DNA of 56,369 nt from Burkholderiales bacterium (lineage in GTDB: Bacteria; Pseudomonadota; Gammaproteobacteria; Burkholderiales; Burkholderiaceae_C), in NCBI GenBank assembly GCA_016191995.1, contig JACPVA010000039.1:1-56369 (forward strand), written 5' to 3'. The notes beneath the pieces are model-generated. The model saw only the letters and a program-made list of their open reading frames with translations, was not told where the DNA came from and made no database searches. The position numbers were made by a program, and so were the translations under genes. Every line of letters begins with the position of its first letter. Positions within the stretch are counted from its first letter, which is position 1. Below, piece after piece: positions 1 to 10,357 of the stretch.

Positions 1-341
1 GCCGGCACGCGCCAGGGGGCCGCCGCGCGGCCGCGCACCGCGGGCTGCGGCAGCTGCGGGGCGACCAGCACCGGCTCGCGCGCCAGCCGCGCGCGCACGC
101 CCTCCAGCACGCGCGCATCGTGCCGCGGCGTGCTCGCCAGCTCGTCCGAGCGCAGCACGTCGCCGATCAGGTGGTAGGTGTGCCAGCGCGCGCGCAGCGC
201 GGGGTCGCGCTGCCAGCCCTTGCAGCCGCGCTCGACGGCGTCGCCATCGCCGTCCACCAGCGCAGACAGGAGCAGGCGGTCGGGGTCGTCGGCCGCAGCG
301 TCGCCGGCGGTCTTGTCCAGGGGTGGAGTCGGCAGATTCAT
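1..341 (-). CDS. rseA: Anti-sigma-E factor RseA, N-terminal part (cut by window edge)
   Basis: This is the N-terminal ~113 residues of an RseA/MucA-type inner-membrane anti-sigma factor that would hold RpoE inactive. The visible part has the family pattern of the cytoplasmic sigma-binding domain: 'LLSALVDGD' near residue 29, then a W-x-x-Y-H-L-I-G-D segment ('WHTYHLIGDVLR'). The membrane segment and periplasmic RseB-binding part lie beyond the window. It sits 67 bases downstream of rpoE on the same strand, the usual order in proteobacteria. The ATG at 341 has no clear Shine-Dalgarno sequence; the spacer upstream is a run of GACC-like repeats, so the start is probable rather than certain. Confidence 0.75.
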   Translation of the reverse strand, partial: MNLPTPPLDKTAGDAAADDPDRLLLSALVDGDGDAVERGCKGWQRDPALRARWHTYHLIGDVLRSDELASTPRHDARVLEGVRARLAREPVLVAPQLPQPAVRGRAAAPWRVP

Positions 342-408
342 GGTCGGCAGGGTCGGTCGGGTCGGTGCCCGGGGTGGCGGCGGGAGCAGTTCGGGCCGTG
401 AAGGGCGG

Positions 409-1017
409 TCACCAGCGCGTCCCCTCGCGCGTGTCGAGCAAGGGCCGCAACCGCTCGGCGATGGCCTCGCGGGCGCGGAAGATGCGCGAGCGCACGGTCC
501 CGATCGGGCAGCTCATCGCTTCGGCGATCTCCTCGTAGCTCAGTCCCTCGATCTCGCGCAGCAGGATCGCCTGGCGAAGATCGTCGGACAGGGCCTCGAT
601 GGCGGTATTGACGGCGCGCGCGATCTCCCGGCTTGCCAGCTCGCCCTCGGGCGTCGCGCCATCGCTTAGTTCGTTCTCGACGCGCGAAGTTTCGTCGCCC
701 TCGTCGCCGGCGCGCGCGGACTCGAGCACCAGCGGGTCGCGCTTGAGGTCGACCAGCGCCTTCTTCGCCGTATTGACCGCGATCCGGTACAGCCAGGTGT
801 AGAACGCGCTGTCGCCGCGGAACTGCGGCAACGCCCGGTAGGCGCGGATGAAGGTCTCCTGCGCGATATCGGCGACCAGGTCGACATCGCGCACCATGCG
901 GCCGATCAGCCGCTCGACCCGGCGCTGGTACTTGACGACCAGCATCTCGAAGGCGCGCTGGTCGCCGCGCTTGACGCGCTCGACGAGCAGCGCGTCGGCC
1001 TGCGCGTCGCCGCTCAT
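409..1017 (-). CDS. rpoE: RNA polymerase sigma-E factor (ECF, RpoE/AlgU)
   Basis: The 202-residue protein is an extracytoplasmic-function sigma factor that would direct transcription of envelope-stress genes. Region 2 is clear near residues 20-90: 'AFEMLVVKYQRRV' for region 2.1, then 'QETFIRAYRALPQFRG' and 'FYTWLYRIAVNTAKK' for regions 2.3-2.4. Region 4 carries the helix-turn-helix 'GLSYEEIAEAMSCPIGTV' followed by 'RSRIFRARE'. Length matches E. coli RpoE closely. The ATG at 1017 overlaps the stop of the upstream membrane-protein gene (ATGA at 1014-1017), and rseA follows, so control by the downstream anti-sigma factor is expected from family knowledge. Confidence 0.95.
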   Translation of the reverse strand: MSGDAQADALLVERVKRGDQRAFEMLVVKYQRRVERLIGRMVRDVDLVADIAQETFIRAYRALPQFRGDSAFYTWLYRIAVNTAKKALVDLKRDPLVLESARAGDEGDETSRVENELSDGATPEGELASREIARAVNTAIEALSDDLRQAILLREIEGLSYEEIAEAMSCPIGTVRSRIFRAREAIAERLRPLLDTREGTRW

Positions 1018-1523
1018 GAGACGACCCGCGCGCGGGCATCCGGCCCACCGGACGGCGGCGCCGCATACAGCGCCGCACGCAGCGCCCCGCCGGCGTGCGC
1101 CAGCGGGATCCAGCGCCGAGCGCGCCCCGACCCGCGCGGCATCCAGCGGGCGGCCGGCGCAGCACCCGGCAGCGGGTCGAATCGAAGCAGCATCCAGGAC
1201 CCGAGGTCGACGACGACGCGCAGCCGCCCGGCCCGCGGCGGCCGGCCCTGCGCCTGCCACAACCATTCGCTCGCATTCCAGACCAGGCGCGCCGGGGCCG
1301 GGCGACCCCGCCGCCAGGCGACGAACGCGGCGACGATCCCGCCCACGACGCCAGCGACCCACCCGGCGCCGATCCCGTCGGCGAGGGACGGCTGCCACGC
1401 CGCCGCCCACTGCATCGCCCAGCCCAGCAGGACGGCGGCCGCCAGGCCGGCCAGCGCGGCGACCACGCCACGCCACAGGCCACCGTCGCCGGCGTCGATC
1501 GCCACCGCCGGCGCCGCCTGCAT
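1014..1523 (-). CDS. Small membrane protein between fabF and rpoE, YgfX-like
   Basis: This 169-residue protein has two hydrophobic segments near residues 17-40 and 50-70 ('VVAALAGLAAAVLLGWAM', 'GAGWVAGVVGGIVAAFVAW'), followed by a soluble tail rich in Trp and Arg ('WLWQAQGRPPRAGRLRVVVD', 'SWMLLRFD'). That layout resembles the YgfX/CptA family of small inner-membrane proteins, but the match is by pattern only and no function is assigned. It lies 15 bases downstream of fabF and overlaps the rpoE start by ATGA, so it is probably translationally coupled to the sigma factor. Burkholderiales commonly carry an unnamed gene in this slot. Confidence 0.7.
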   Translation of the reverse strand: MQAAPAVAIDAGDGGLWRGVVAALAGLAAAVLLGWAMQWAAAWQPSLADGIGAGWVAGVVGGIVAAFVAWRRGRPAPARLVWNASEWLWQAQGRPPRAGRLRVVVDLGSWMLLRFDPLPGAAPAARWMPRGSGRARRWIPLAHAGGALRAALYAAPPSGGPDARARVVS

Positions 1524-1538
1524 GAGCCCTGCCGCCGC

Positions 1539-2783
<1,245 letters not shown>

Positions 2784-2805
2784 GCGCAGACCCCCCCTGT
2801 TGCCG

Positions 2806-3045
2806 TCAGGCCTTCTGGTTCGCGACCGCGTAGTCGATCGCGAGCTGCACCGTGGTGATCTTCTCGGCCTCCTCGTCCGGGATCTCGATCCCGAACTCGT
2901 CCTCGAGGGCCATCACCAGCTCCACCGTGTCGAGCGAGTCGGCGCCCAGGTCGGCCACGAAGGCCTTCTCGTTGGTCACGTCCGCCTCGGGCACGCCGAG
3001 CTGCTCGGCGATGATCTTCTTGACACGGGATTCGATATCGCTCAT
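2806..3045 (-). CDS. acpP: Acyl carrier protein
   Basis: This 79-residue acidic protein carries the growing acyl chain on a phosphopantetheine arm. The attachment site is Ser37 in the motif '[15 protein letters not shown]', which matches the family exactly. A strong ribosome-binding sequence (GGAGGAG) lies just upstream of the ATG at 3045. It sits between fabG (119 bases upstream) and fabF (22 bases downstream). A candidate promoter within the gap suggests extra transcription, as expected for a very abundant protein. Confidence 0.98.
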   Translation of the reverse strand: MSDIESRVKKIIAEQLGVPEADVTNEKAFVADLGADSLDTVELVMALEDEFGIEIPDEEAEKITTVQLAIDYAVANQKA

Positions 3046-3081
3046 TGACTCCTCCGGAGTGGGTCTGACAGACAGCCGGCC

Positions 3082-3110
3082 ATTCTAGCGGCGGGGCTCG
3101 CGCATGCTAC
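3082..3110 (-). promoter_or_regulatory. Candidate acpP promoter
   Basis: On the minus strand a TAGAAT hexamer (3082-3087) matches five of six positions of the sigma-70 -10 box. A poor -35 candidate GTAGCA lies 17 bases upstream (3105-3110). A start about 7 bases past the -10 would leave a short leader of about 30 bases before acpP. The -35 matches only three of six, so this rests mainly on the -10 and the position in the fabG-acpP gap. Confidence 0.4.
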
Positions 3111-3164
3111 GCCGCGCGGCGCGGCCCGTGGCAGGGTCGAGCCCGGGCCGGAGCGCGGGTGGTT

Positions 3165-3911
3165 TCAGGCCATGTACATGCCGCCGTTGACGTGCAGCTC
3201 GACGCCGGTGACGTAGCCCGCCCCTTCGGAGACGAGGAAGGCCACCGCATGCGCGACCTCCTGCGGCGTACCCAGGCGGCCGAGCGCGATCTGCGCGAGC
3301 AGCGCGGCGCGCTGCGCCTCGGGCAGGGCGTCGGTCATGTCGGTCGCGATGAAGCCGGGGGCGACGCAGTTGACGGTGATGTTGCGGCTGCCGAGCTCGC
3401 GCGCCAGCGCGCGCGTCATCCCCGCCACCCCGGCCTTGGCGGCGGCATAGTTGGCCTGCCCCGGGTTGCCGCTGGCGCCGACGACCGAGGTGATGCTGAC
3501 GATGCGCCCCCAGCGCTGCTTCATCATCGGGCGCAGCGCGGCGCGCGACAGGCGGAAGACGGCCTTCAGGTCGGTGTCGAGCACCGCGTCCCAGTCCTCG
3601 TCCTTCATCCGCATCGCGAGCTGGTCGCGCGTGATGCCGGCATTGTTGACGAGCACATGCAGCGCGCCCTCGGCCGCGACGATGTCGTCCACCGCCGCCT
3701 GCACGGCCGCGCCGTCGTCGACGTCCAGCGCGATGCCGCGGCCGCCTTGCGGCGCCAGCGCCGCGCCGATGCCCGCGGCGCCGGACCCGGTGGTCGCAGT
3801 GCCGATCACCTTGTGGCCGCCAGCGGCCAGTGCGAGCGCGATCGCGCGGCCGATGCCGCGCGTGGCGCCGGTGACCAGCGCGATGCGCGGCCCGGCGGCG
3901 GGGGCATTCAT
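3165..3911 (-). CDS. fabG: 3-oxoacyl-[acyl-carrier-protein] reductase (FabG)
   Basis: This 248-residue short-chain dehydrogenase reduces 3-oxoacyl-ACP with NADPH. The cofactor motif 'TGATRGIGRAIALALA' is near residue 15, 'NNAG' near 90, and the active-site set is present: Ser in 'VSITSVVGASGNPGQ', then Tyr and Lys in 'NYAAAKAG'. 'VNCVAPGFIATDMT' and the C-terminal 'VTGVELHVNGGMYM' are typical FabG segments. The ATG at 3911 overlaps the fabD stop by ATGA, so the two are translationally coupled. Confidence 0.97.
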   Translation of the reverse strand: MNAPAAGPRIALVTGATRGIGRAIALALAAGGHKVIGTATTGSGAAGIGAALAPQGGRGIALDVDDGAAVQAAVDDIVAAEGALHVLVNNAGITRDQLAMRMKDEDWDAVLDTDLKAVFRLSRAALRPMMKQRWGRIVSITSVVGASGNPGQANYAAAKAGVAGMTRALARELGSRNITVNCVAPGFIATDMTDALPEAQRAALLAQIALGRLGTPQEVAHAVAFLVSEGAGYVTGVELHVNGGMYMA

Positions 3912-4852
3912 GCGAGCATCTCCCGGGCTTCGGCGAGCGAGGCCGGATCCAGCACCGTGGCGGACTCGACCTGCGCATGCTCGATGCGCTTGATCATCTT
4001 CGCCAGCACTCGCCCAGGACCGCACTCGAGGATGTGGCGCATCCCCTGCGCGTGCATCGCCTCGATGATCTCGACCCAGCGCACCGGGCCGAAGGCCTGG
4101 CGGTAGAGGGCGTCGCGGATCGCGTCGGGCTCGGTCGGCGCGGCGACATCGATGTTGTTGATGACCGGGACCGCCGGCGTGGCGATCGGCGTGGCGGCCA
4201 GGCGCTGCCGCAGCTGCTCGGCGGCGGGCCTCATCAGCGCGCAGTGGAACGGCGCCGAGACCGCCAGCGGCATTGCCCGTTTCGCGCCCCTGGCCTTGAG
4301 CAGCGCGACCGCGGCGTCGACCCCGGCGACGGTGCCGGCGATCACGGTCTGCTTGGGATCGTTGAAGTTCGCGGCCGCGACGGTCTGGCCGCTGTCGCGC
4401 GCCGCCTGCTCGCACGCCTGGGCGACCTCGCGCCCGTCCAGGCCGAGGATCGCCATCATCGAGCCCGAGCCCACCGGCACCGCCTGTTGCATCGCCTGCG
4501 CCCTGAAGCGCACCAGCGGCACGGCGTCGCGCAGCGCGATCGCACCGGCCGCGACGAGGGCGCTGTATTCGCCCAGCGAGTGCCCGGCCACCATCGCCGG
4601 CACCGGCCCGCCTTCGGCCCTCCAGGCCCGGTAGTTGGCCACGCCCGCCACCAGCATCACGAGCTGGGTATTGACGGTCAGCGCGAGGTCCGCCTCCGGC
4701 CCCTCGCGGATGAGCTTGCCGACGTCCTCGCGCGCGGCCTCCGACGCCTCCAGCAGCGTGGCGGCGACGGCCGGGTGGCCGCCCCAGGCATCGAGCATGC
4801 CGACCGACTGCGAGCCCTGGCCGGGAAAGACGAATGCGAACGGCTTGGTCAT
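3908..4852 (-). CDS. fabD: Malonyl CoA-acyl carrier protein transacylase (FabD)
   Basis: The 314-residue enzyme moves malonyl from CoA to ACP. It begins 'FAFVFPGQGSQSVGML', the classic FabD opening. The catalytic Ser lies in 'VAGHSLGEYSALVAAG' with the GHSLG motif near residue 90, and the catalytic His in 'VSAPFHCALM' near residue 200. The conserved Arg is present in 'VRFRAQAMQQAVP'. The ATG at 4852 is preferred over an in-frame ATG 18 bases upstream because a GGAGGC sequence at 4859-4864 is well placed for it. Confidence 0.97.
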   Translation of the reverse strand: MTKPFAFVFPGQGSQSVGMLDAWGGHPAVAATLLEASEAAREDVGKLIREGPEADLALTVNTQLVMLVAGVANYRAWRAEGGPVPAMVAGHSLGEYSALVAAGAIALRDAVPLVRFRAQAMQQAVPVGSGSMMAILGLDGREVAQACEQAARDSGQTVAAANFNDPKQTVIAGTVAGVDAAVALLKARGAKRAMPLAVSAPFHCALMRPAAEQLRQRLAATPIATPAVPVINNIDVAAPTEPDAIRDALYRQAFGPVRWVEIIEAMHAQGMRHILECGPGRVLAKMIKRIEHAQVESATVLDPASLAEAREMLA

Positions 4853-4907
4853 GGCATTGCCTCCGTGCATGCGCGCTGGCGCCCGGCGGCGCCGGCGGCT
4901 CAGTAGC

Positions 4908-5894
4908 TCAATAGTCCAGCAGCACCGCGCCCCAGGTGAATCCGCCCCCGACCCCCTCCAGCAGCACGGTATCGCCACGCTGCACGCGGCCACTGCGCAC
5001 GGCGGCGTCGAGTGCCAGCGGGATCGACGCCGCCGAGGTATTGCCATGCTCGTCGACGGTGACGACGAGCTTGTCGGCCGGCAGCTTCAGCTTGCGCGCC
5101 GTGCCCTGCATGATGCGGATGTTGGCCTGGTGCGGGATCAGCCAGTCGAGGTCCGCCTCGCTGCGGCCGGCCTTGGCCAGCACCGCGCGCGCCGACTGTT
5201 CGAGCACGCCGACCGCGAGCTTGAAGACCGCCTGCCCGTCCATCCGCACCAGCGCGTCGCCCAGCACCTTGCCGCCGGCGACCGCACCGGGCACGCACAG
5301 GATGCCGACGTGCCGGCCGTCGGCGTGCAGGTCGGTGGCGAGGATCCCGGGCTCGTCGCTCGCCTCCAGCACGACCGCGCCGGCGCCGTCGCCGAACAGC
5401 ACGCAGGTGCCGCGGTCGTCGAAGTCGAGGATGCGCGAGAACACTTCCGAGCCGACGACCAGCGCGCGCGTCGCGCTGCCGGTGCGGATCATCGAATCGG
5501 CCACCGTCAGCGCATAGACGAATCCCGAACATACCGCCTGCAGGTCGAACGCCGGGCAGCCCGCGATGCCGAGCTTGGCCTGCAGGATCGCCGCCGTCGA
5601 CGGGAAGATCATGTCCGGCGTCGAGGTGGCGACGACGACGAGGTCGATCTCGTCGGCACGCCGCCCGGCGGCCGCCAGCGCCGCCTGCGCCGCCGGCAGC
5701 GCGAGGTCGCTCGCGGCCACGCCGTCGGCGGCGAAGTGGCGCGCGCGGATGCCGGTGCGCTCGACGATCCAGGCGTCCGAGCTCTCGATGCCGCGCGCGG
5801 CGAGCTCGGCGACCAGTTCGTCGTTGCTGACGCGGCGCGGCGGCAGGAAGCTGCCGGTGCCGGTGATGCGGGTGTGGCGGGCAGGGACGTTCAT
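4908..5894 (-). CDS. fabH: 3-oxoacyl-[acyl-carrier-protein] synthase III (FabH)
   Basis: This 328-residue enzyme starts each fatty acid by condensing acetyl-CoA with malonyl-ACP. The Cys-His-Asn triad is visible: Cys in '[17 protein letters not shown]', His in '[12 protein letters not shown]', and Asn in '[16 protein letters not shown]'. The C-terminal '[17 protein letters not shown]' is the family's glycine-rich ending. The ATG at 5894 overlaps the plsX stop (ATGA 5891-5894). A 55-base gap separates it from fabD. Confidence 0.97.
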   Translation of the reverse strand: MNVPARHTRITGTGSFLPPRRVSNDELVAELAARGIESSDAWIVERTGIRARHFAADGVAASDLALPAAQAALAAAGRRADEIDLVVVATSTPDMIFPSTAAILQAKLGIAGCPAFDLQAVCSGFVYALTVADSMIRTGSATRALVVGSEVFSRILDFDDRGTCVLFGDGAGAVVLEASDEPGILATDLHADGRHVGILCVPGAVAGGKVLGDALVRMDGQAVFKLAVGVLEQSARAVLAKAGRSEADLDWLIPHQANIRIMQGTARKLKLPADKLVVTVDEHGNTSAASIPLALDAAVRSGRVQRGDTVLLEGVGGGFTWGAVLLDY

Positions 5895-6976
5895 GCGGCG
5901 GGGGCGTCGGCCGCGGCCGACGGGCGCAGCGCCGGGGCGATGCGGTCGTGCACACGGTCGAGCACGCGGTTACGCGCCGCATCATAAGCGCGCGCCAGCG
6001 CATGCTCGAACGCGTAGGCGTCGGCCGAGCCGTGGCTCTTGAAGACCAGCCCGCGCAGCCCGAGCAGCGCCGCGCCGTTGTAGCCGCGCGGGTCGACGCG
6101 GCGCTTGAAGTGGCGCAGCACCGGCAGCGCCACCAGCGCCGCGAGCTTGGTGAAGACGCTGCGCGTGAACTCCTCGCGGATGAAGTCCGACAGCATCGCC
6201 GCCAGCCCCTCGCTGGCCTTCAGCAGCACGTTGCCGACGAAGCCGTCGCAGACGACGATATCGGTCGTGCCGGCGAAGATATCGTTGCCCTCGACGTTGC
6301 CGTGGAAGCGGATCTGCCCGGCAGCGTCGGCCGCGCGCAGCAGCTCGCCGGCGGCCTTGATCGTCTCGCTGCCCTTGATCGCCTCCGCGCCGATATTGAG
6401 CAGCCCGACCGTCGGCTCCTCGCGCCCCTCGACCGCCGCCACCAGCGCGCTGCCGAGGATCGCGAACTGCAGCAGGTGCTCGGGGCTGCAGTCGACGTTG
6501 GCGCCGAGGTCGAGCACGGTCGTGAAGCCACCGCGCCGGTTCGGCAGCACGGTGGCGATCGCAGGCCGGTCGATGCCGTCCATGGTCTTGAGCAGGTAGC
6601 GCGCCAGCGCCATCAGCGCGCCGGTATTGCCGGCCGACACGCAGGCATCGGCGGCAGGCGCCTCGGCGCGATCGGCGGGGCGCAACTGCGAGATCGCCAG
6701 GCGCATCGACGAGTCGCGCTTGCGCCGCAGCGCGACCTCGACCGGGTCGTCCATCGTCACGACCTCGGTGGCGAGGACCGGCGTGCAGCGCGCCCAGCCG
6801 GCCACTGGCGCGAGCGCCTCGGCGCTGCCGACCAGCCGCAGCTCGGCCTGCGGATGGCGCTCGAGGAAGGCGCGGCAGGCCGGCAGCGTGACCGCCGGGC
6901 CGTGGTCGCCGCCCATGCAGTCGACGGCGAGCACGACGCGCTGCAGCGGGGCCGGTGCGGGGTGCGATGCGCTCAC
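5891..6976 (-). CDS. plsX: Phosphate acyltransferase PlsX
   Basis: This 361-residue enzyme makes acyl-phosphate from acyl-ACP for phospholipid synthesis at the membrane. '[20 protein letters not shown]' near the N-terminus is the defining PlsX motif, followed by '[17 protein letters not shown]' and '[16 protein letters not shown]'. '[17 protein letters not shown]' is another conserved stretch. The reading frame runs on to an alanine/proline-rich tail slightly longer than in E. coli. It lies between rpmF (163 bases upstream) and fabH, the usual position. Confidence 0.96.
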   Translation of the reverse strand: MSASHPAPAPLQRVVLAVDCMGGDHGPAVTLPACRAFLERHPQAELRLVGSAEALAPVAGWARCTPVLATEVVTMDDPVEVALRRKRDSSMRLAISQLRPADRAEAPAADACVSAGNTGALMALARYLLKTMDGIDRPAIATVLPNRRGGFTTVLDLGANVDCSPEHLLQFAILGSALVAAVEGREEPTVGLLNIGAEAIKGSETIKAAGELLRAADAAGQIRFHGNVEGNDIFAGTTDIVVCDGFVGNVLLKASEGLAAMLSDFIREEFTRSVFTKLAALVALPVLRHFKRRVDPRGYNGAALLGLRGLVFKSHGSADAYAFEHALARAYDAARNRVLDRVHDRIAPALRPSAAADAPAA

Positions 6977-7139
6977 GGGGTCGTCAGACGCCTAGCCCGG
7001 CGCAGCCCTGGGCGCGCCGTGCCTCGGAGAAAGGCCGCTCATGCGTCCGGCGGGCGTGGAATTCGTCGGGTGCGACATCGCCGCCGACACCGACGACGAC
7101 CCGGTCGCGGAACAGGCCGGCGCGCCGGCGGCCAAGGCC

Positions 7140-7322
7140 TCAGGCGTCGGCCTTGGTCTTGAGGACCTTGCGGCCGCGGTAGAAGCCGGTCGGGCTGATG
7201 CGGTGACGCAGGTGGACCTCGCCGGTGGTCGGCTCCAGCGCGAGGCCGGGCACCGCCAGCGCATTGTGCGAGCGGTGCATGCCGCGCTTGGACGGCGACT
7301 TCTTGTTCTGCTGGACAGCCAT
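7140..7322 (-). CDS. rpmF: 50S ribosomal protein L32
   Basis: The 60-residue basic protein starts '[20 protein letters not shown]', which is the L32 signature, and ends in Lys/Ala-rich residues. It has no zinc-binding cysteines, so it is the Cys-less form common in proteobacteria. A GGAGA ribosome-binding sequence lies 6-10 bases before the ATG at 7322. It follows yceD at 224 bases and precedes plsX, the standard order in beta- and gammaproteobacteria. Confidence 0.97.
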   Translation of the reverse strand: MAVQQNKKSPSKRGMHRSHNALAVPGLALEPTTGEVHLRHRISPTGFYRGRKVLKTKADA

Positions 7323-7546
7323 GGGGGATCTCCTGGGATGCGCGTCGGCGGCGTCCCCGCGCGCTCGTGCCGCTCGTGCCGATACCCGTCGGGCGGCGGC
7401 CGAAAAGCCTGCGAGTATAGCAGCGGTCATCTCGGCGGGCGGGGGCCCGCTCGCCGTTCGCCTCTCGAAGCGCCAACACGCCGATCCCCACCGCAACGAC
7501 CCAGGCCCGGCGGCCGGGCGGGCGGTGCCGGGCACTCCGACGGCGC

Positions 7547-8104
7547 TCAGCGATCGGACCCGCCGCCGCGCTTGAGCGCGGCCAGCGGCGCGAACGGGTG
7601 CGCGGCAGCATCGCCCTCGGGCACGCTGGCGGCGCCGGAGGGCGCCCGCAGCGGCTCGGGACAGGCTTCGTGGCACGGCACCAGCGGCAGCGCGAAGATC
7701 AGCTCGTCCTCGACCAGCGCCAGCGCGTCGATGCCGCCGCGCGCGGGCAGCGCGAGCACGTCGTCCTCCAGCTCCTCGTCCAGCCGCTCGGCCTCGGTCT
7801 CGCCCTCGACAAAACGGATCGCGCGCGCGGCCTGCAGCGGCAAGGTCATCGGCCGCAGGCAACGCTGGCACGGCAGCACGACGCGCGCGCGTGCCTGCAG
7901 GTGCAGCCAGAGCTCGGGCGCGCCGGCCGCGCCGCTGCGCTGCTCGCCGCGCATCGACCACTCGACACCCTCGTCGCCGGCCAGCGGCGCGTCGGCGACC
8001 AGCCGCGGCAGCTCGTCCGCGCCGGCGCGGCCTGCGAGCTGCGCGCCGGCGGCGGCGAAGCGCCGGATGTCGAGCCGGCGCGGGTCGGGCGGCCTGTCCC
8101 TCAT
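7547..8104 (-). CDS. yceD: YceD family protein (DUF177), linked to 23S rRNA/L32
   Basis: The 185-residue protein has the DUF177 cysteine motif '[17 protein letters not shown]' near residue 75 and the acidic segment '[11 protein letters not shown]'. A second Cys pair-like segment '[13 protein letters not shown]' follows. YceD proteins are found next to rpmF and act in large-subunit assembly; in E. coli the protein is tied to 23S rRNA processing. The ATG at 8104 has no clear ribosome-binding site, and a TACACT hexamer lies only 8 bases upstream (8113-8118), so the transcript may have almost no leader. Confidence 0.88.
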   Translation of the reverse strand: MRDRPPDPRRLDIRRFAAAGAQLAGRAGADELPRLVADAPLAGDEGVEWSMRGEQRSGAAGAPELWLHLQARARVVLPCQRCLRPMTLPLQAARAIRFVEGETEAERLDEELEDDVLALPARGGIDALALVEDELIFALPLVPCHEACPEPLRAPSGAASVPEGDAAAHPFAPLAALKRGGGSDR

Positions 8105-8249
8105 GGCGACGCAGTGTAGCGAACCCCCCGCCTGCCGCGCCCTGGCGCCGCGGCACCCGGCCACGCGACCGCGCTGCGCCGCGCAGGTCGCGCGCCGGTC
8201 GGCGCCGGGTGCCCCGGGAACCCCCGCGCGATGCTGGGAGATGACATCG

Positions 8250-8266
8250 TCCCGACTCGGTCGGGA
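8250..8266. repeat. Short perfect inverted repeat between yceD and maf
   Basis: TCCCGAC-TCG-GTCGGGA is a perfect 7-bp inverted repeat with a 3-base centre. It lies in the 177-base divergent gap, 16 bases before the maf ATG and just upstream of a GACAAT hexamer (8270-8275) that could serve as the maf -10. The position suits an operator, but the palindrome is short enough to be chance in GC-rich DNA. Confidence 0.35.
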
Positions 8267-8281
8267 TGGGACAATGATCGC

Positions 8282-8881
8282 ATGGCCGACACCCCTAAGC
8301 TGATCCTGGCGTCGACCTCGCGCTACCGGCGCGAGCTGCTGGCGCGGCTGCGGCTGCCGTTCGAGGTGCAGCCGCCCGCGGTCGACGAGACGCCGCAGCG
8401 CGGCGAGATGCCCTGCGCGATGTCGATGCGGCTGGCGCGCGAGAAGGCGCGCGCCGTCGCGAAGGCGAATCCGTCGGCGGTGGTCATCGGCGCCGACCAG
8501 GTCGCCGACCTCGACGGCCAGGCGCTCGGCAAACCCGGCGACCGCGAGCGTGCGGCGGCGCAGCTGCGCCGCCTGAGCGGGCAGCGCGTCGTCTTCCACA
8601 CCGCGCTTTCGGTCGTGCGCGCCGATATCGATTACGAGCGCTCGCTTCTGGCACCGGTGACGGTGCGCTTCCGGCGTCTCGCCGACGCCGAGATCGACCG
8701 CTACCTGGCGCTTGAGCAGCCGTACGACTGCGCCGGCAGCGCGCGCAGCGAGGCGCTGGGCATCGCGCTGCTGGAGGAAATCCTCAGCGACGACCCGACC
8801 GCGCTCGTCGGCCTGCCGCTGATCCGCACCGCGCAGCTGCTGCGCGACGCCGGGCTGGACCCGGTGCTCGACGCCGCCTGA
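8282..8881 (+). CDS. Maf-like nucleotide pyrophosphatase, YceF subfamily
   Basis: The 199-residue protein hydrolyses non-canonical nucleoside triphosphates (a housecleaning enzyme; the YceF branch prefers 7-methyl-GTP). The N-terminal '[17 protein letters not shown]' has the S-x-x-R-R-x-L-L motif. 'AREKARAV' and '[19 protein letters not shown]' give the catalytic Asp, and '[16 protein letters not shown]' matches the YceF-type C-terminal motif. The ATG at 8282 is taken because the alignment to the family begins there; a GACAAT hexamer lies 6 bases upstream and no ribosome-binding site is seen, so a leaderless start is possible. It diverges from yceD. Confidence 0.92.
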   Translation: MADTPKLILASTSRYRRELLARLRLPFEVQPPAVDETPQRGEMPCAMSMRLAREKARAVAKANPSAVVIGADQVADLDGQALGKPGDRERAAAQLRRLSGQRVVFHTALSVVRADIDYERSLLAPVTVRFRRLADAEIDRYLALEQPYDCAGSARSEALGIALLEEILSDDPTALVGLPLIRTAQLLRDAGLDPVLDAA

Positions 8882-8899
8882 ATCCCGCGCCCGGCGGGC

Positions 8900-10357
8900 T
8901 CAGGTCTTGCCGCCGAGCAGCGCGGCGACCTTCTTCTTCGCCCGGATATTGGGTGAGCGCGGCGCAGCAGCTGCCGCCGGCGCCTTGGCCGCCGCCTCCC
9001 AGGCCGGGACGGCGCCCGATGCGGGCTCGTAGGGGCGGTCGAAGAGCGGATCGACCGGCCGCGGCGCGCGCGCCGCGATGCGTTCACCGGCGGGGCCCGG
9101 GCGGCGCTCGCTCGGGCGATCGTCGGGCACGCCGCGGCGCTCGTCGTCGTCGGGGCTGCGCCGGCGCCGCGGGCGCTCGTCGTCGAGGTCCAGCGGCTCG
9201 AGCTCGACGCGCCGGCCGATCAGCTTCTCGATGTCGGCCACCAGCCGCGCGTCGCTGCGCGTGACCAGCGTGATCGCCAGCCCCGACGCGCCGGCGCGGC
9301 CGGTGCGGCCGATGCGGTGCACGTAGTCCTCGGCGTTGAACGGGACGTCGAAGTTGAACACCGAGGGCAGGTCGGCGATATCCAGGCCGCGCGCGGCGAC
9401 ATCGGTGGCCACCAGCAGCTCGACCTCGCCGGCCTTGAACGCGGCCAGCGCCTTGAGCCGCTCGTCCTGGCTCTTGTCGCCGTGCAGCGCCTGCGTCTTC
9501 AGGCCGTCGCGCTCGAAGCTGCGCGCCAGCCGCGCGGCGCCGAGCTTGGAGTTGACGAAGACGAGCGCCTGCGCGAGATCGCGCTGGCGCAGCAGCTGGC
9601 GCACCGCCCGGCGCTTGTCGTCGTCCTCGACGCGGTAGAAATGCTGCTCGACGGTGGAGGCGGTGGCGTTCGGGCGCGCCACTTCCACCGTCAGCGGATC
9701 CTGCAGGTAGCTGGCCGCCAGGCGCTTGATCTCGGGCGAGAAGGTGGCCGAGAACAGCAGCGTCTGGCGCTGCGGCGGCAGGAAGCCGAGGATGCGCTGC
9801 AGGTCGGGCAGGAAGCCGATGTCGAGCATGCGGTCGGCCTCGTCGAGGACCACGTACTCGACCTGGTTGAGGATCGCGGTCTTGCCCTCGATGTGGTCGA
9901 GCAGCCGCCCCGGGGTGGCGATCAGCACCTCGACCCCCTTGCGCAACTCCTCGATCTGCGGCTTGATGTCGACACCGCCGAACACCACCGCCGAGCGCAG
10001 CTGCGTGTGCCGGGCGTAGGTCTCGACGCTGGCGGCGACCTGCACCGCGAGCTCGCGCGTCGGCGTCAGCACCAGCGCGCGCGCCGGGTGGCGCGCCGGC
10101 GACATGCTGGCGTTCTCGTGCCGCAGCATGCGCTGCAGCAGCGGCAGCGTGAAGGCCGCGGTCTTGCCGGTGCCGGTCTGCGCCGCACCCATGATGTCGC
10201 GCCCGGCGAGCACGATCGGGATCGCCCGGGCCTGGATCGGCGTCATCGCCGTGTATCCGGAATCGGCCACGGCGCGCAGCAGCTTGGGGTCGAGCGGGAG
10301 GGTGTCGAAGCGGGCGCCGGGCGCGGTCGCCGATTCGTCTGCAGCGAGGCTCGTCAT
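8900..10357 (-). CDS. rhlE: ATP-dependent DEAD-box RNA helicase, RhlE type
   Basis: This 485-residue protein has all superfamily 2 helicase motifs: Q motif 'GYTAMTPIQARAIP' (34-47), motif I 'AQTGTGKT' (59-66), 'PTRELAVQ' (99-106), DEAD (172-175), SAT (203-205), then 'DVAARGLDIADLP' and 'YVHRIGRTGRAGASG' in the second RecA domain. A charged, Arg-rich tail of about 100 residues ends in 'RAKKKVAALLGGKT', like other betaproteobacterial RhlE proteins that work on rRNA and cold-stressed RNA. Unusually, its ATG overlaps the stop of the WecA-like gene by ATGA, which puts it at the end of a polysaccharide operon. Confidence 0.93.
   Translation of the reverse strand: MTSLAADESATAPGARFDTLPLDPKLLRAVADSGYTAMTPIQARAIPIVLAGRDIMGAAQTGTGKTAAFTLPLLQRMLRHENASMSPARHPARALVLTPTRELAVQVAASVETYARHTQLRSAVVFGGVDIKPQIEELRKGVEVLIATPGRLLDHIEGKTAILNQVEYVVLDEADRMLDIGFLPDLQRILGFLPPQRQTLLFSATFSPEIKRLAASYLQDPLTVEVARPNATASTVEQHFYRVEDDDKRRAVRQLLRQRDLAQALVFVNSKLGAARLARSFERDGLKTQALHGDKSQDERLKALAAFKAGEVELLVATDVAARGLDIADLPSVFNFDVPFNAEDYVHRIGRTGRAGASGLAITLVTRSDARLVADIEKLIGRRVELEPLDLDDERPRRRRSPDDDERRGVPDDRPSERRPGPAGERIAARAPRPVDPLFDRPYEPASGAVPAWEAAAKAPAAAAAPRSPNIRAKKKVAALLGGKT

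Noticed and set aside
8884-8898. Shared terminator between maf and rhlE
   Set aside because: Only a 5-bp GC stem within an 18-base gap and no T run on either strand.
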